A DNA stretch of 12,465 nucleotides from Bacillota bacterium (GCA_017861355.1 JAGFXQ010000072.1:1-12465); one strand, 5' to 3'; positions 1 to 7,834 are shown, counted from the first letter of the stretch. Notes: generated by a model from the sequence alone, not told the origin. Numbers and translations: made by a program.

Positions 1-1007
1 TCTAAATCGTAACAGAAGAACAGCATTGGCCGCTTTAGCAGGCTATAGTCAAACATAACCGAAGAATAATCGGTGATCATCATATCGGATACCAGATACA
101 GAAGTGAGATATCATAGCTAAGATCACACGAATAGACAAAACCCTCATAAGGAGTCCAGTCAACCTGGTCCATGACAAGATAGTGATATTTTACTATCAT
201 GACGTATTCATCGCTCAGTTTATTCTGTAATTCACCAAAATCCAAGGGCGGATTGAATTTATATTTACCCTTTCCATAAAACTCATTGTCACGCCAGGTA
301 GGGGCATAGAGAATAATTTTCTTATCCAAAGGAAGTCCTAGCTGCTGCTTAAGAGCAAGGATATCCTGCGCATTATTCTTGGCAAAAAGAACATCGTTTC
401 TCGGATAACCAATCTCCAGCATCTCTTTATGAAAGGCAAACGCTCTACGAAAAATTTCAGTAGAAAAATGATTCTGTGATATCAGATAATCCCAAGTCTG
501 AGCATTGTCATAGAAATTCTTCTTGTAATTATCAATACCCTTCTCACCGGCCATGAATACCGTATCCATATCGAGTGCAAGCTTCTTAAGCGGTGTTCCG
601 TGCCAGGTCTGAATATAGGTACATCCGGATCGTTTCTCAATATATTTTGGGAGACGGGTATCACATACCCAGGTACCTGCAATTGCAAATAAGTAAAAAT
701 ACTGGAACCGACTTCTCTTGACTGTCTTTACTGCTCCGGGAAGAAGCACGTCCGGATTCTCAAGAATATAATAACAGCGGAATTTCTTATCTAATCCCTG
801 CCTTACCATCTCTTCATAGATCGCCCGGGGACTGCCGGTATAATTTCTGCCAAGATTGCTTTCAAAGAGAATAATATTCTTGTTAATCGGAAGAATTCTG
901 CAAGCGGTTCTATAGATTCCCAGAATGACCGGTTTCAGTTTCTTCTTAACCTTTTTAATTACTTTCTTCACCAAGCTTTTTGGAGATAAATTCATAATGA
1001 CAACCAT
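1..1007 (-). CDS. CDP-glycerol glycerophosphotransferase (TagB/TagF family), C-terminus cut by window edge
   Basis: The minus strand is open from about 1007 to the window edge, giving about 335 codons of a gene whose last part lies outside. The translation has the marks of Glyphos_transf enzymes, which move glycerol-phosphate from CDP-glycerol to a growing teichoic acid chain at the inner membrane face. These are QTWHGTPLKKL near residue 133, APTWRDNEFYGKG near 235, and TDYSSVMFDY near 312. All three recur in the C-terminal half of the fused enzyme at 3315-5666, so the two are paralogues. Family members of this type are usually near 380-400 residues, so perhaps 50 are missing. The start is uncertain. 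ATG at 1007 sits too close to a GAGAAAGG sequence, while in-frame ATG at 995 has it about 13 bases upstream. An in-frame stop just upstream excludes a much earlier start. It lies about 40 bp after tagD in the same operon. Whether it acts as primase or polymerase cannot be told from sequence. Confidence 0.92.
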   Translation of the reverse strand, partial: MVVIMNLSPKSLVKKVIKKVKKKLKPVILGIYRTACRILPINKNIILFESNLGRNYTGSPRAIYEEMVRQGLDKKFRCYYILENPDVLLPGAVKTVKRSRFQYFYLFAIAGTWVCDTRLPKYIEKRSGCTYIQTWHGTPLKKLALDMDTVFMAGEKGIDNYKKNFYDNAQTWDYLISQNHFSTEIFRRAFAFHKEMLEIGYPRNDVLFAKNNAQDILALKQQLGLPLDKKIILYAPTWRDNEFYGKGKYKFNPPLDFGELQNKLSDEYVMIVKYHYLVMDQVDWTPYEGFVYSCDLSYDISLLYLVSDMMITDYSSVMFDYSLLKRPMLFFCYDL

Positions 1008-1046
1008 GCCTTTCTCACAACCTGTTTACATCAAGTGTGAAACTGA

Positions 1047-1448
1047 TTAATTTTTCTTCACTCCAAGATTCAAATCCTGCTTAATCTTCGTAGTAGAGAT
1101 ACCGTCCGTACGTGGAAGATAGACAACCTCACAATAATCCTTTAAGAAATCAAACTGACCTTTCCAGTCGTCTCCCATAACAAATACATCGATCTGATTA
1201 TCAACTACATCCTGAATCTTCTGCTCCCAGTTATACTCCGGGATTACTTCATCTACATACTTAACTGCCTCTAAAATGATCTTACGATCCTCATAGCAAT
1301 GATAAGCGCTCTTATGCTTAATCGCATTAAACTCGTCGGAAGAAAGCACTACCACAAGATAATCCCCTAATTCCCTAGCTCTTCTTAGCAGATTGATATG
1401 TCCTACATGTAATAAATCATAAGTTCCATAAGTAATTACTTTTTTCAT
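1047..1448 (-). CDS. tagD: glycerol-3-phosphate cytidylyltransferase TagD
   Basis: A 133-residue nucleotidyltransferase predicted to make CDP-glycerol from CTP and sn-glycerol-3-phosphate in the cytoplasm, the activated donor for teichoic acid chains. The N-terminus MKKVITYGTYDLLHVGH is close to Bacillus subtilis TagD as I recall it, and carries the HxGH nucleotide-binding motif at residues 15-18. The C-terminal RTDGISTTKIK (about residues 113-123) is the second CTP-binding signature. Length fits the family (about 129-133). The start is fixed by the motif position and by an in-frame stop three codons upstream. The ribosome site is mediocre (GGGAG about 10 bases upstream), while a much better AAAGGAGG lies 45 bases upstream at 1493-1500 before a four-codon reading frame. 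Its product would feed both glycerophosphotransferases of this operon. The alternatives, ethanolamine-phosphate or other small cytidylyltransferases, are less likely given the neighbours. Confidence 0.95.
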   Translation of the reverse strand: MKKVITYGTYDLLHVGHINLLRRARELGDYLVVVLSSDEFNAIKHKSAYHCYEDRKIILEAVKYVDEVIPEYNWEQKIQDVVDNQIDVFVMGDDWKGQFDFLKDYCEVVYLPRTDGISTTKIKQDLNLGVKKN

Positions 1449-1532
1449 CTTTGATTATGCTCCCGGTATTTCGCTTTATTTAGAGAGCATTTCCTCCTTT
1501 CAAATTTTACATTACTATTCTATATGTTTATA

Positions 1533-2276
1533 TTATATCTCATTTAATTTAGCTTCATAAATGGTACTGACATCTGCCACTTTACCCTTAGCAATCAGTC
1601 TTCCCTTCTCCAATAGGATCGCACAATTACAGAGACGATTGACCTGCTCCAGGGAATGAGATACAAATAATACGGTCACTCCATTATCAAACATTGACTT
1701 GATCTTGCCCTCGCTCTTCTTACGGAACTTTGCATCACCAACGGCCAGAACCTCATCCAGTATAAGAACATCCGGCTCCACAATCGTCGCAATAGAGAAG
1801 CCGAGTCTTGCTTTCATACCGGAAGAATAATTCTTCACCGGAACATTGATAAAGTTACCCAGCTCTGAGAACTCGACGATCTCGTTATATTTTTCCTTAA
1901 TAAAATCCCTGGGATATCCAAGGACTGCTCCATACAGATAGATATTCTCCGCTCCCGTGTATTGCGGATCAAAGCCGGCTCCAAGCTCAAGTAAAGGCAC
2001 GATCTTCCCCTTAATTGACATACTGCCCTCGGTTGCCTTGAGTACTCCGGCGATAATCTTCAACAGTGTACTCTTACCGGCACCATTAAGGCCCAAGATA
2101 CCAAGACGATCCCCTTTATTCAGCGTAAAGGAAACGTTATGCAGTGCCCAGAACTCCTGGTAATGCAGTTCGTTCTTAATCATCTTGATTAAATATTCCT
2201 TTATATTATCTACTTTATTTTCCATCAGGTTGAATTTCATACTGACATTATCAACCACTAACACTTCTTCTTTCAC
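1533..2276 (-). CDS. tagH: ABC transporter ATPase for teichoic acid/polysaccharide export (TagH/Wzt type, short form)
   Basis: A 247-residue ABC ATPase predicted to power export of a lipid-linked surface polymer with the permease encoded just upstream. Visible motifs are Walker A GLNGAGKST (62-70), signature YSSGMKARLGF (150-160), Walker B DVLILDE (169-175) and the switch histidine in FVSHS (H207). The stretch around residues 97-120 (ELGAGFDPQYTGAENIYLYG) is typical of the Wzt/TagH/KpsT polysaccharide-export subfamily. B. subtilis TagH is about twice as long, with an extra C-terminal part. This protein ends right after the nucleotide-binding domain, so it lacks both that extension and a Wzt-type carbohydrate-binding domain. 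The start codon is GTG, with GGAGG (2282-2286) five bases upstream. A hairpin bearing an anti-Shine-Dalgarno sequence lies just before this site. The symbol is given for the subfamily and context; the exact polymer is inferred. Confidence 0.9.
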   Translation of the reverse strand: MKEEVLVVDNVSMKFNLMENKVDNIKEYLIKMIKNELHYQEFWALHNVSFTLNKGDRLGILGLNGAGKSTLLKIIAGVLKATEGSMSIKGKIVPLLELGAGFDPQYTGAENIYLYGAVLGYPRDFIKEKYNEIVEFSELGNFINVPVKNYSSGMKARLGFSIATIVEPDVLILDEVLAVGDAKFRKKSEGKIKSMFDNGVTVLFVSHSLEQVNRLCNCAILLEKGRLIAKGKVADVSTIYEAKLNEI

Positions 2277-2297
2277 AAAATCCTCCGATCTATGATA

Positions 2298-2314
2298 TAC
2301 ACCAAGGAGGTGTA
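2298..2314 (-). promoter_or_regulatory. Small hairpin with anti-Shine-Dalgarno sequence ahead of tagH
   Basis: In the minus-strand transcript TACACC (2314-2309) pairs with GGTGTA (2303-2298) around a 5-base loop. The same segment reads CACCTCCTT, matching the core of the 16S rRNA 3' tail. Its CCTCC (2310-2306) could instead pair with the tagH ribosome site GGAGG (2286-2282), 19 bases downstream. Two exclusive folds are therefore possible. Function is inferred only. Confidence 0.35.
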
Positions 2315-2391
2315 CTATCCTTTAGCACTGGTTTGTCCAAATATGGCTTTCCAATTTTAGTTGCTCCTACAATCCATTCCCTTGACATGAA

Positions 2392-3168
2392 CTAAATATT
2401 CAGAATGAACTTATCTTGCTTACGATAGAATAACAGGAAACCGACAATCAAGGATCCAAAGCTATAGATTGCAGATAGCAATAAGGACATATTGCTCATC
2501 GGAGTACCAAATACTGCACATCGAAAATTAGCTATAATGACATAGAGAGGGTTTAATTTAAGCATCCAAGCTTTATGTCCTAAGTTAAGCATAGAAACCT
2601 TATAGAAGATTGCACTTGTATACATGATTAGCATCAAGATAACACCCCATAAATACTCCAGGTCACGGAAAAATACAGCCATGGTTGCCAACATCATACC
2701 GATACCCAGTGCTAAAATCAGAAGTAAAAACATAGGTAATACAATTTGCAACAAATAGATCGTAGGTTCCACCTTAAATAGAATTGCCGTGAGGAATAAA
2801 ACTATCATCGAAATAAGGAAGATTACATAATTCGATAAAATTGCAGACAATGGATAGATATATTTTGGTACGTATACCTTCTTAATCATTGCACTGTTCG
2901 TTCGAATCGATTTCATTGCTGCTTTCGTTGAATCCGAAAAGAAGGAATACAGCAAACGGCCGGACATAATATAAACCGGGAATTGTGGATCCTTATTTTC
3001 TTTAATGCTACCAAAGAAAAAAGCCAATACTGCTGTAGTAAGGATCGGCTCCAACAGAGTCCAGAGAATACCCAGATAGGATCTGCGATATTTTAATTTA
3101 ATCTCCTTCTTTACCAGCTCCATTAACAAGAAGCGGTACTTACTAAAATTTTTCCATGTATTCTTCAC
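2392..3168 (-). CDS. tagG: ABC-2 type permease for teichoic acid/polysaccharide export
   Basis: A 258-residue integral membrane protein of the ABC-2 family, the size expected for TagG/Wzm/KpsM permeases (about 260-275). The cytoplasmic amphipathic N-terminus KKEIKLKYRRSYLGILW (residues 20-36) is the characteristic entry to the first helix. Hydrophobic segments lie near residues 33-53, 108-130, 137-163, 172-190 and 228-246, with a weaker one around 62-80, consistent with six spans. It would form the channel of the exporter with the ATPase encoded 115 bp downstream, moving an undecaprenyl-linked polymer across the membrane. The start codon is GTG, chosen because GGAGG lies six bases upstream and residues MKNTWKNF lead straight into the conserved N-terminal region. 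It follows the fused glycosyltransferase gene by 146 bp. The pairing with TagH is strong; the exact cargo is inferred from the glycerol-phosphate genes alongside. Confidence 0.9.
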   Translation of the reverse strand: MKNTWKNFSKYRFLLMELVKKEIKLKYRRSYLGILWTLLEPILTTAVLAFFFGSIKENKDPQFPVYIMSGRLLYSFFSDSTKAAMKSIRTNSAMIKKVYVPKYIYPLSAILSNYVIFLISMIVLFLTAILFKVEPTIYLLQIVLPMFLLLILALGIGMMLATMAVFFRDLEYLWGVILMLIMYTSAIFYKVSMLNLGHKAWMLKLNPLYVIIANFRCAVFGTPMSNMSLLLSAIYSFGSLIVGFLLFYRKQDKFILNI

Positions 3169-3205
3169 TCTTAGCCTCCGTAAATTTCATATATAAGTAA
3201 TTATT

Positions 3206-3273
3206 CCATGAGTATAAAGCCTATTCATGGTCCCCGTCTCCGATCGTATATCTTTAAGCAAGCTTAAGATATA
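3206..3273. repeat. Two inverted repeats in the glycosyltransferase-tagG gap
   Basis: The 146-bp gap holds two hairpin-capable repeats. One is CCATGA/TCATGG (3206-3211 with 3225-3230). The other is a 12-bp stem with one bulged base and a 2-base loop (3247-3259 with 3262-3273, arms ending AAGC/GCTT). Neither is followed by a T-tract on the minus strand, so they do not look like terminators. They could affect mRNA processing or be chance AT-rich folds. Confidence 0.4.
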
Positions 3274-3314
3274 ATCACTACGCTATCGCTATACCAAGAA
3301 TAAAAGTTTATTCA

Positions 3315-5666
3315 TTATCTCATAAATACTGATTTTACCACCTTTTCTGCCGCATGTCCATCTTCCCATTCACAAAATGTGTGATAAAATTCATCATATC
3401 TTTGGCTATATTTGCGGGATACTTCATCAATCCTACGAATGGCATCGATTACCTCCTCCGTGTTATAAAGAAGAGGCCCGGGTACCAATTTCTCGATATC
3501 AAAGTAAAAGCCACGAAGTATATCCCTGTAATTCTCAAGATCATAGGTAAAGAACAGCATCGGTCGTCGTAAATTAGCATAATCAAAGAATACGGAGGAA
3601 TAGTCCGTAATCAATAGATCCGAAATCAGGTACAGTTCTGAAATATCATCATATTTACTCAAATTATAGGCAAATCCTTGAAGCGAACTGACATCCAGCG
3701 AATCCGCAATAAAATAATGCGTACGCAGTAAAATAACATATTCCTCACCAAGTTGTCTGCGCATCATCTCCAGGTCCAGCTGCAAATCAAACTTATATTG
3801 TCCCTTTCCATAGAATTCATCGTCCCTCCAGGTAGGAGCATATAGAATGGTCTTCTTATTCTGTGGTATCCCAAGTTTTATTCGAAGGTTGTCTGCAATC
3901 TCCCCCCTATCCGGAGAATGCATAATATCATTTCTCGGATAGCCACTCTCCAACAGCTTATTATCATACATGAAGCATCTGCGGAAGGTCTCGCTGCAGA
4001 AGCTGTTCGGAGCAATCAGATAATCCCAGGCTCTGGACTGCTTATATACCTGCTGTTTATACTTTGGCGAAGCAGAGGTGATATCATCAATATCAAATAC
4101 TAATTTCTTCAAAGGAGTTCCGTGCCAGGTCTGTAAGAAGATACTCTCTTTTCTCTTTATTGCCCATTCCGGTTGTCTGCTATTAAATACAAGATATTGG
4201 CATCTGGCAAGATAGTAATAATACCCCAGAGAATATCGTTTGATTTTCTTATGTTGGAACGGAATATCCGTATTTTGTTTATCAATCACCCAGATAAATC
4301 GAAACTTATCTCCGGCTGCTTTCGCCAGATATTCATAGATATACTTGGGGTTACCGGCATAACTCTTGCCAAAATAACTTTCAAATAAAACCGTATTCTT
4401 TAATATAGGGCGCTTCAGAAACAGATGCGAATAAATCGTTTCGTAGAGGACCTTTTTACTTCGCAAAATTTTCATCAATTTAAGCCAAGCCAAATGAACT
4501 GTAACTATTTGCTTGGATTGTTTCACATTTCTATTCAAGAGTGCACGAATAATCAGCCAGTGATATCCTCTAAGAGTTTTAATCACTTCCGGATTCATCT
4601 GACTAATCATCTGACTCATTTTAATGAAGTTCTCTTTCTGCCAGACAAGGTTATTACTTCTCTTAAGCCTTGGTGCATATGCTTTTGTATAATATGTGAT
4701 ATATTTACGATCAATGAGATCCCTTAATCCTGATTTTTTGGGAATTCTCCGGATGGTCTCATAATACGTCTCAATGAATTCATTAAATCTGTTTGGATCC
4801 TTTATCTGTGACAATGACGGGAAATTAATTGCATCATTATGCTTCCTCTTAATATAGTAAGCCTCAAGACATTTATTCACATTGTCTGTCTTCGACAGTG
4901 CTTCTATAAGAAATGGAACATCCGACATATATACAAGCTTCTCCGGAAATCGAAGCTTATGTTCTTCAATAAAACTTCTCTTAAAGAGAATATTTAAAAC
5001 TGATATGTTACTTATACCTTTACGCTTCGTAATCAGGATACGATATGCATCCGCAACATCAATCGTCGTATGCTTATGTGCTGCCATCATCTCCTCGGAA
5101 TCATCCAGGAAATCGTGCTCCGCAGATGCGTCATCTGCGCTTCCATCGTCATCCGATTCATTTGACAATTCTTTCTCGGAGTGATCATGCTCAATATCAT
5201 TCTCTGCTCTTAGCTGTGCGGAGGATGCATTATTGTCATCGTTTTCTTCCTCTTCCTCCCCGGAATCCTGTTCCTGTTTCCGTGTCAGATATACATTTCG
5301 GCCAAACCAGGTTGGCCTTTTCTTACCATATAAGATGTCATTCTCTTTTGTTTGCAAAACGTGAAAAAAGGTTTCCAGTGTATTCGCATACAGATAATCA
5401 TCACTGTCCAGAAAGTATATATATTCACCGGTAGCTTTATCAAGCCCCAGATTTCTAGCCGCAGCAACTCCGGTTTTATTCTGTAAATGATACACCTGTA
5501 GTGATAACTCATTATATTCCGATAGATATTCGAGTTCCTTCTCCGATACATGATCGCAGATAAGGAGAATCTCCAGCTCACAACCGGTTTGTTCCTTTAG
5601 ACTGTCAAGGCAGTCTCGTAGATAAGCTTCCCCTCGGTGATACGGAATTATAATACTTGTTTTCAT
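3315..5666 (-). CDS. Bifunctional family-2 glycosyltransferase / CDP-glycerol glycerophosphotransferase
   Basis: A 783-residue fusion. Residues 1 to about 110 are a GT-A family-2 glycosyltransferase: MKTSIIIPYHRGEAYL at the start, GVAAARNLGLDKATGEYIYF at 66-85, and the metal-binding DSDD at 87-90. An unusual acidic, Ser/Asp/Glu-rich stretch fills about 132-193, after which GT2-type sequence resumes (YMSDVPFL, 246-253). From about 424 it is a Glyphos_transf domain: NTVLFESYFGKSYAG (424-438), QTWHGTPLKKL (512-522), GYPRND (575-580), APTWRDDEFYGKG (610-622) and TDYSSVFFDY (687-696). The first half should transfer a sugar, the second glycerol-phosphate from CDP-glycerol, both at the cytoplasmic membrane face. 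Fusions of this kind are known in Firmicutes. The ATG start has GGAGG seven bases upstream and a promoter about 60 bp upstream, making this the first gene of the operon. Sugar donor and acceptor are not predictable. Confidence 0.93.
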   Translation of the reverse strand: MKTSIIIPYHRGEAYLRDCLDSLKEQTGCELEILLICDHVSEKELEYLSEYNELSLQVYHLQNKTGVAAARNLGLDKATGEYIYFLDSDDYLYANTLETFFHVLQTKENDILYGKKRPTWFGRNVYLTRKQEQDSGEEEEENDDNNASSAQLRAENDIEHDHSEKELSNESDDDGSADDASAEHDFLDDSEEMMAAHKHTTIDVADAYRILITKRKGISNISVLNILFKRSFIEEHKLRFPEKLVYMSDVPFLIEALSKTDNVNKCLEAYYIKRKHNDAINFPSLSQIKDPNRFNEFIETYYETIRRIPKKSGLRDLIDRKYITYYTKAYAPRLKRSNNLVWQKENFIKMSQMISQMNPEVIKTLRGYHWLIIRALLNRNVKQSKQIVTVHLAWLKLMKILRSKKVLYETIYSHLFLKRPILKNTVLFESYFGKSYAGNPKYIYEYLAKAAGDKFRFIWVIDKQNTDIPFQHKKIKRYSLGYYYYLARCQYLVFNSRQPEWAIKRKESIFLQTWHGTPLKKLVFDIDDITSASPKYKQQVYKQSRAWDYLIAPNSFCSETFRRCFMYDNKLLESGYPRNDIMHSPDRGEIADNLRIKLGIPQNKKTILYAPTWRDDEFYGKGQYKFDLQLDLEMMRRQLGEEYVILLRTHYFIADSLDVSSLQGFAYNLSKYDDISELYLISDLLITDYSSVFFDYANLRRPMLFFTYDLENYRDILRGFYFDIEKLVPGPLLYNTEEVIDAIRRIDEVSRKYSQRYDEFYHTFCEWEDGHAAEKVVKSVFMR

Positions 5667-5723
5667 TTTCTGTCCTCCATGTATTTTGGAATCATCTCAT
5701 CATCCAGAAACCACAGCATAGGA

Positions 5724-5752
5724 ATTATAGCATTTTAGGGGCTGATAGTCAA
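5724..5752 (-). promoter_or_regulatory. Sigma-A promoter of the teichoic-acid-type operon
   Basis: Reading the minus strand, TTGACT (-35, 5752-5747) is separated by exactly 17 bases from TATAAT (-10, 5729-5724). The expected transcript start is near 5717, giving a leader of about 50 bases before the ATG at 5666. It should drive the fused glycosyltransferase, tagG, tagH, tagD and the left-edge gene, since no other promoter of this quality was seen between them. Confidence 0.8.
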
Positions 5753-5931
5753 GTTATGCCCCTTCCAAGATTCCAAAACTTTCTAATTCATTTAATACGA
5801 TTCTTGCCATAATTACATAATTTTAACAGTTCTTACTAAATGATTCGATAAGTGGAAACCAAATACCGGGGTCAGTTGTGTTAGGATCGTCTAACTATGT
5901 ATTAATATTGTAATATTCTCGATACGTAAAT
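5753..5931. other. Gene-free spacer between the tag operon promoter and the long palindrome
   Basis: AT-rich sequence without a credible coding frame. The only structure noted is a weak 5-bp repeat (TTAGG/CTAAC type, about 5881-5895). No T-tract terminator for leuA was recognised here. Confidence 0.5.
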
Positions 5932-6140
5932 GGGGCTTTAAGACAATTGCCCTGGAGAACGTGATGGAGCACATTCTTCCCGTAATACACTGTTTGCCGA
6001 ACACCTTGCTAGTTATGTATGTCAATAGCGAACATTTATGTTCGATTATGACATACATAACTTGTAAGGTGTCCGGCAACCTGTGTGTGAGGGAAGTGTG
6101 TGCTTCGTCTCGGTCTCCAGGGCAATTGTCTTAAAGCCCC
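5932..6140. repeat. 209-bp near-complete palindrome (MITE-like or long RNA hairpin)
   Basis: The left arm (5932-6035) and the reverse complement of the right arm (6038-6140) align along their whole length around a 2-base centre. By eye there are about 16 mismatches and one single-base gap over 104 positions, or roughly 84% identity. The outer 27 bp, beginning GGGGCTTTAAGACAATTGCC, are perfectly paired, as are runs near the apex (TTATGTATGTCA and CGAACAT). It lies 26 bp after the leuA stop and would form one long hairpin if transcribed. No transposase is present and no convincing target duplication flanks it. A short reading frame crossing it on the minus strand has no ribosome site. Perfect ends with decayed middles favour a non-autonomous mobile element, but an RNA role downstream of leuA cannot be excluded. 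Confidence 0.85.
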
Positions 6141-6166
6141 TTAGTATAATATAAAGTTTATTAGTT

Positions 6167-7834
6167 CTAATTCAGTCCTAAGCGATTCAATGCACTAAAG
6201 ATAGCGCGGATCGAAGCTCTCGTGATGTTGGAGCTTACACCGACACCAAAGGTCGTTCTTCCGCTCTTCACATCGAGTATTTGGATGTATGCAGCAGCTT
6301 GGGCATTTGCACCACCACCCAGAGCATGCTCGGTGTAATCAAGGACCTTGATTTCGATGCCAAGTTCCTTCATTAAGCCTCTCTGAACCGCATCAATTGG
6401 TCCATTACCGGTTGCTGCGAAGTTCTTGCAGGCTCCGTTGTTCGAGTATGTAACCTCCGCACTGGTAGTGGATTCATCGCGATCTGTAAGGTCTTCAATT
6501 CTGCATTTTATAAAGTGTAAAGGCTCCTTCTTCTCAAGATAACAAGCCTTAAATTCATTCATAATCTGATCCGGTGCTATCTCACCATGCGTCTCGGATA
6601 ACTTCTGGATTACATCTGCAAATTCCTTATGCATGCCTTTAGGCAGCTTAAATCCGAAGTAATTCTCCATAATAAAGGCAACTCCACCCTTGCCGGACTG
6701 GCTGTTAATACGAACAATCGGTTCGTATTGCCTTCCAATGTCAGAGGGGTCAATCGGAAGATACGGAACCGCCCAGAAATTACTGTTACGTTCCTTCATC
6801 GCTTTAACACCTTTATTAATCGCATCCTGATGGGAACCGGAGAATGCGGTAAATACGAGCTTACCCGCATATGGATGTCTTTCATGGACTCTCATCTTAC
6901 ACAGACGCTCATATGCTTCGATAATTCCATTAATATTATCAAGTTTCAATTCAGGGTTAATTCCTTGCGAAAACATATTATATGCTAAGGTTAAGATATC
7001 AACATTTCCTGTTCTTTCGCCATTACCGAACAATGTTCCTTCCACCCGATCCGCACCAGCAAGAATCGCAAGCTCCGCGATTGCTACACCTGTTCCACGG
7101 TCATTATGCGGATGCACACTCAAGATGATGGAATCTCTGTCCTTAAAGTGACGACTCATCCATTCAATCTGGTCCGCATATACATTCGGTGTATTCATCT
7201 CGACCGTTGCCGGAAGGTTAAAGATAATCTTCTTCTCCGGTGTCGGCTCCCAGATATCCTGAACTGCCGAACATACCTCCAAAGCATAATCTACTTCGGT
7301 TCCGCTGAAGCTTTCCGGAGAATATTCAAGTACAATCTCTCCCGGGAAATTTTTCGCATATTCTTTCACCAGCTTCGTTCCTTCGATCGCAATCTGTTTG
7401 ATCTCTTCTTTGGACATATGAAATACTACATCTCTTTGTAAAGTAGAAGTAGAATTATAGATATGTACAATCGCTCTCTTTACACCCTCTAATGATTCAA
7501 AGGTTCTCTTCAGCAAATGTTCTCTGCATTGAACCAGAACCTGGACCGTAACATCGTCCGGGATTAATCTACGATCCACCAATTGTCTCAAGAAATCGAA
7601 TTCGATCTGAGATGCGGAAGGAAATCCTACCTCAATCTCTTTAAATCCAAGTTCCACTAACAGCTGAAAGAATTCCACCTTTTCTTCTACTACCATAGGT
7701 TCGATTAACGCCTGGTTACCGTCTCTAAGATCAACGCTACACCACATCGGTGCCTTAGTAATCTGCTTCCCGGGCCACTGCCTGTCAGGTAAACTTACAA
7801 CGGGATTTCTCTGATATCTTTTAAAATTCAACAT
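6167..7834 (-). CDS. leuA: 2-isopropylmalate synthase (long, fungal/actinobacterial-type LeuA)
   Basis: A 555-residue enzyme catalysing condensation of acetyl-CoA with 2-oxoisovalerate to 2-isopropylmalate, the first committed step of leucine synthesis in the cytoplasm. The HMGL-like TIM barrel shows DLRDGNQAL (35-43, with the catalytic Arg and metal Asp), the metal-binding HPHND (241-245) and GNGERTGN (270-277). The C-terminal part from about 430 is the leucine-sensing regulatory domain, with the glycine-rich ALGGGANAQAAAYIQIL (504-520) and VGVSSNITRASIRAIFSALN near the end. The N-terminal extension (MLNFKRYQRNPVV) and overall length place it with the long form rather than the roughly 510-residue E. 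coli form. ATG is preceded by AGGAGG (7843-7848) with an 8-base spacer. It appears to be a single-gene unit behind its own promoter and a long structured leader. The other leu genes are not in the window. Confidence 0.96.
   Translation of the reverse strand: MLNFKRYQRNPVVSLPDRQWPGKQITKAPMWCSVDLRDGNQALIEPMVVEEKVEFFQLLVELGFKEIEVGFPSASQIEFDFLRQLVDRRLIPDDVTVQVLVQCREHLLKRTFESLEGVKRAIVHIYNSTSTLQRDVVFHMSKEEIKQIAIEGTKLVKEYAKNFPGEIVLEYSPESFSGTEVDYALEVCSAVQDIWEPTPEKKIIFNLPATVEMNTPNVYADQIEWMSRHFKDRDSIILSVHPHNDRGTGVAIAELAILAGADRVEGTLFGNGERTGNVDILTLAYNMFSQGINPELKLDNINGIIEAYERLCKMRVHERHPYAGKLVFTAFSGSHQDAINKGVKAMKERNSNFWAVPYLPIDPSDIGRQYEPIVRINSQSGKGGVAFIMENYFGFKLPKGMHKEFADVIQKLSETHGEIAPDQIMNEFKACYLEKKEPLHFIKCRIEDLTDRDESTTSAEVTYSNNGACKNFAATGNGPIDAVQRGLMKELGIEIKVLDYTEHALGGGANAQAAAYIQILDVKSGRTTFGVGVSSNITRASIRAIFSALNRLGLN

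Noticed and set aside
5045..5434. 129-codon plus-strand reading frame inside the fused glycosyltransferase gene
   Set aside because: It is antisense to well-supported coding sequence, including the low-complexity acidic region, and shows no domain or ribosome site.
5891..6079. 62-codon reading frame on the minus strand
   Set aside because: It lies within and beside the long palindrome, has no ribosome binding site, and its composition follows the repeat rather than coding constraint.
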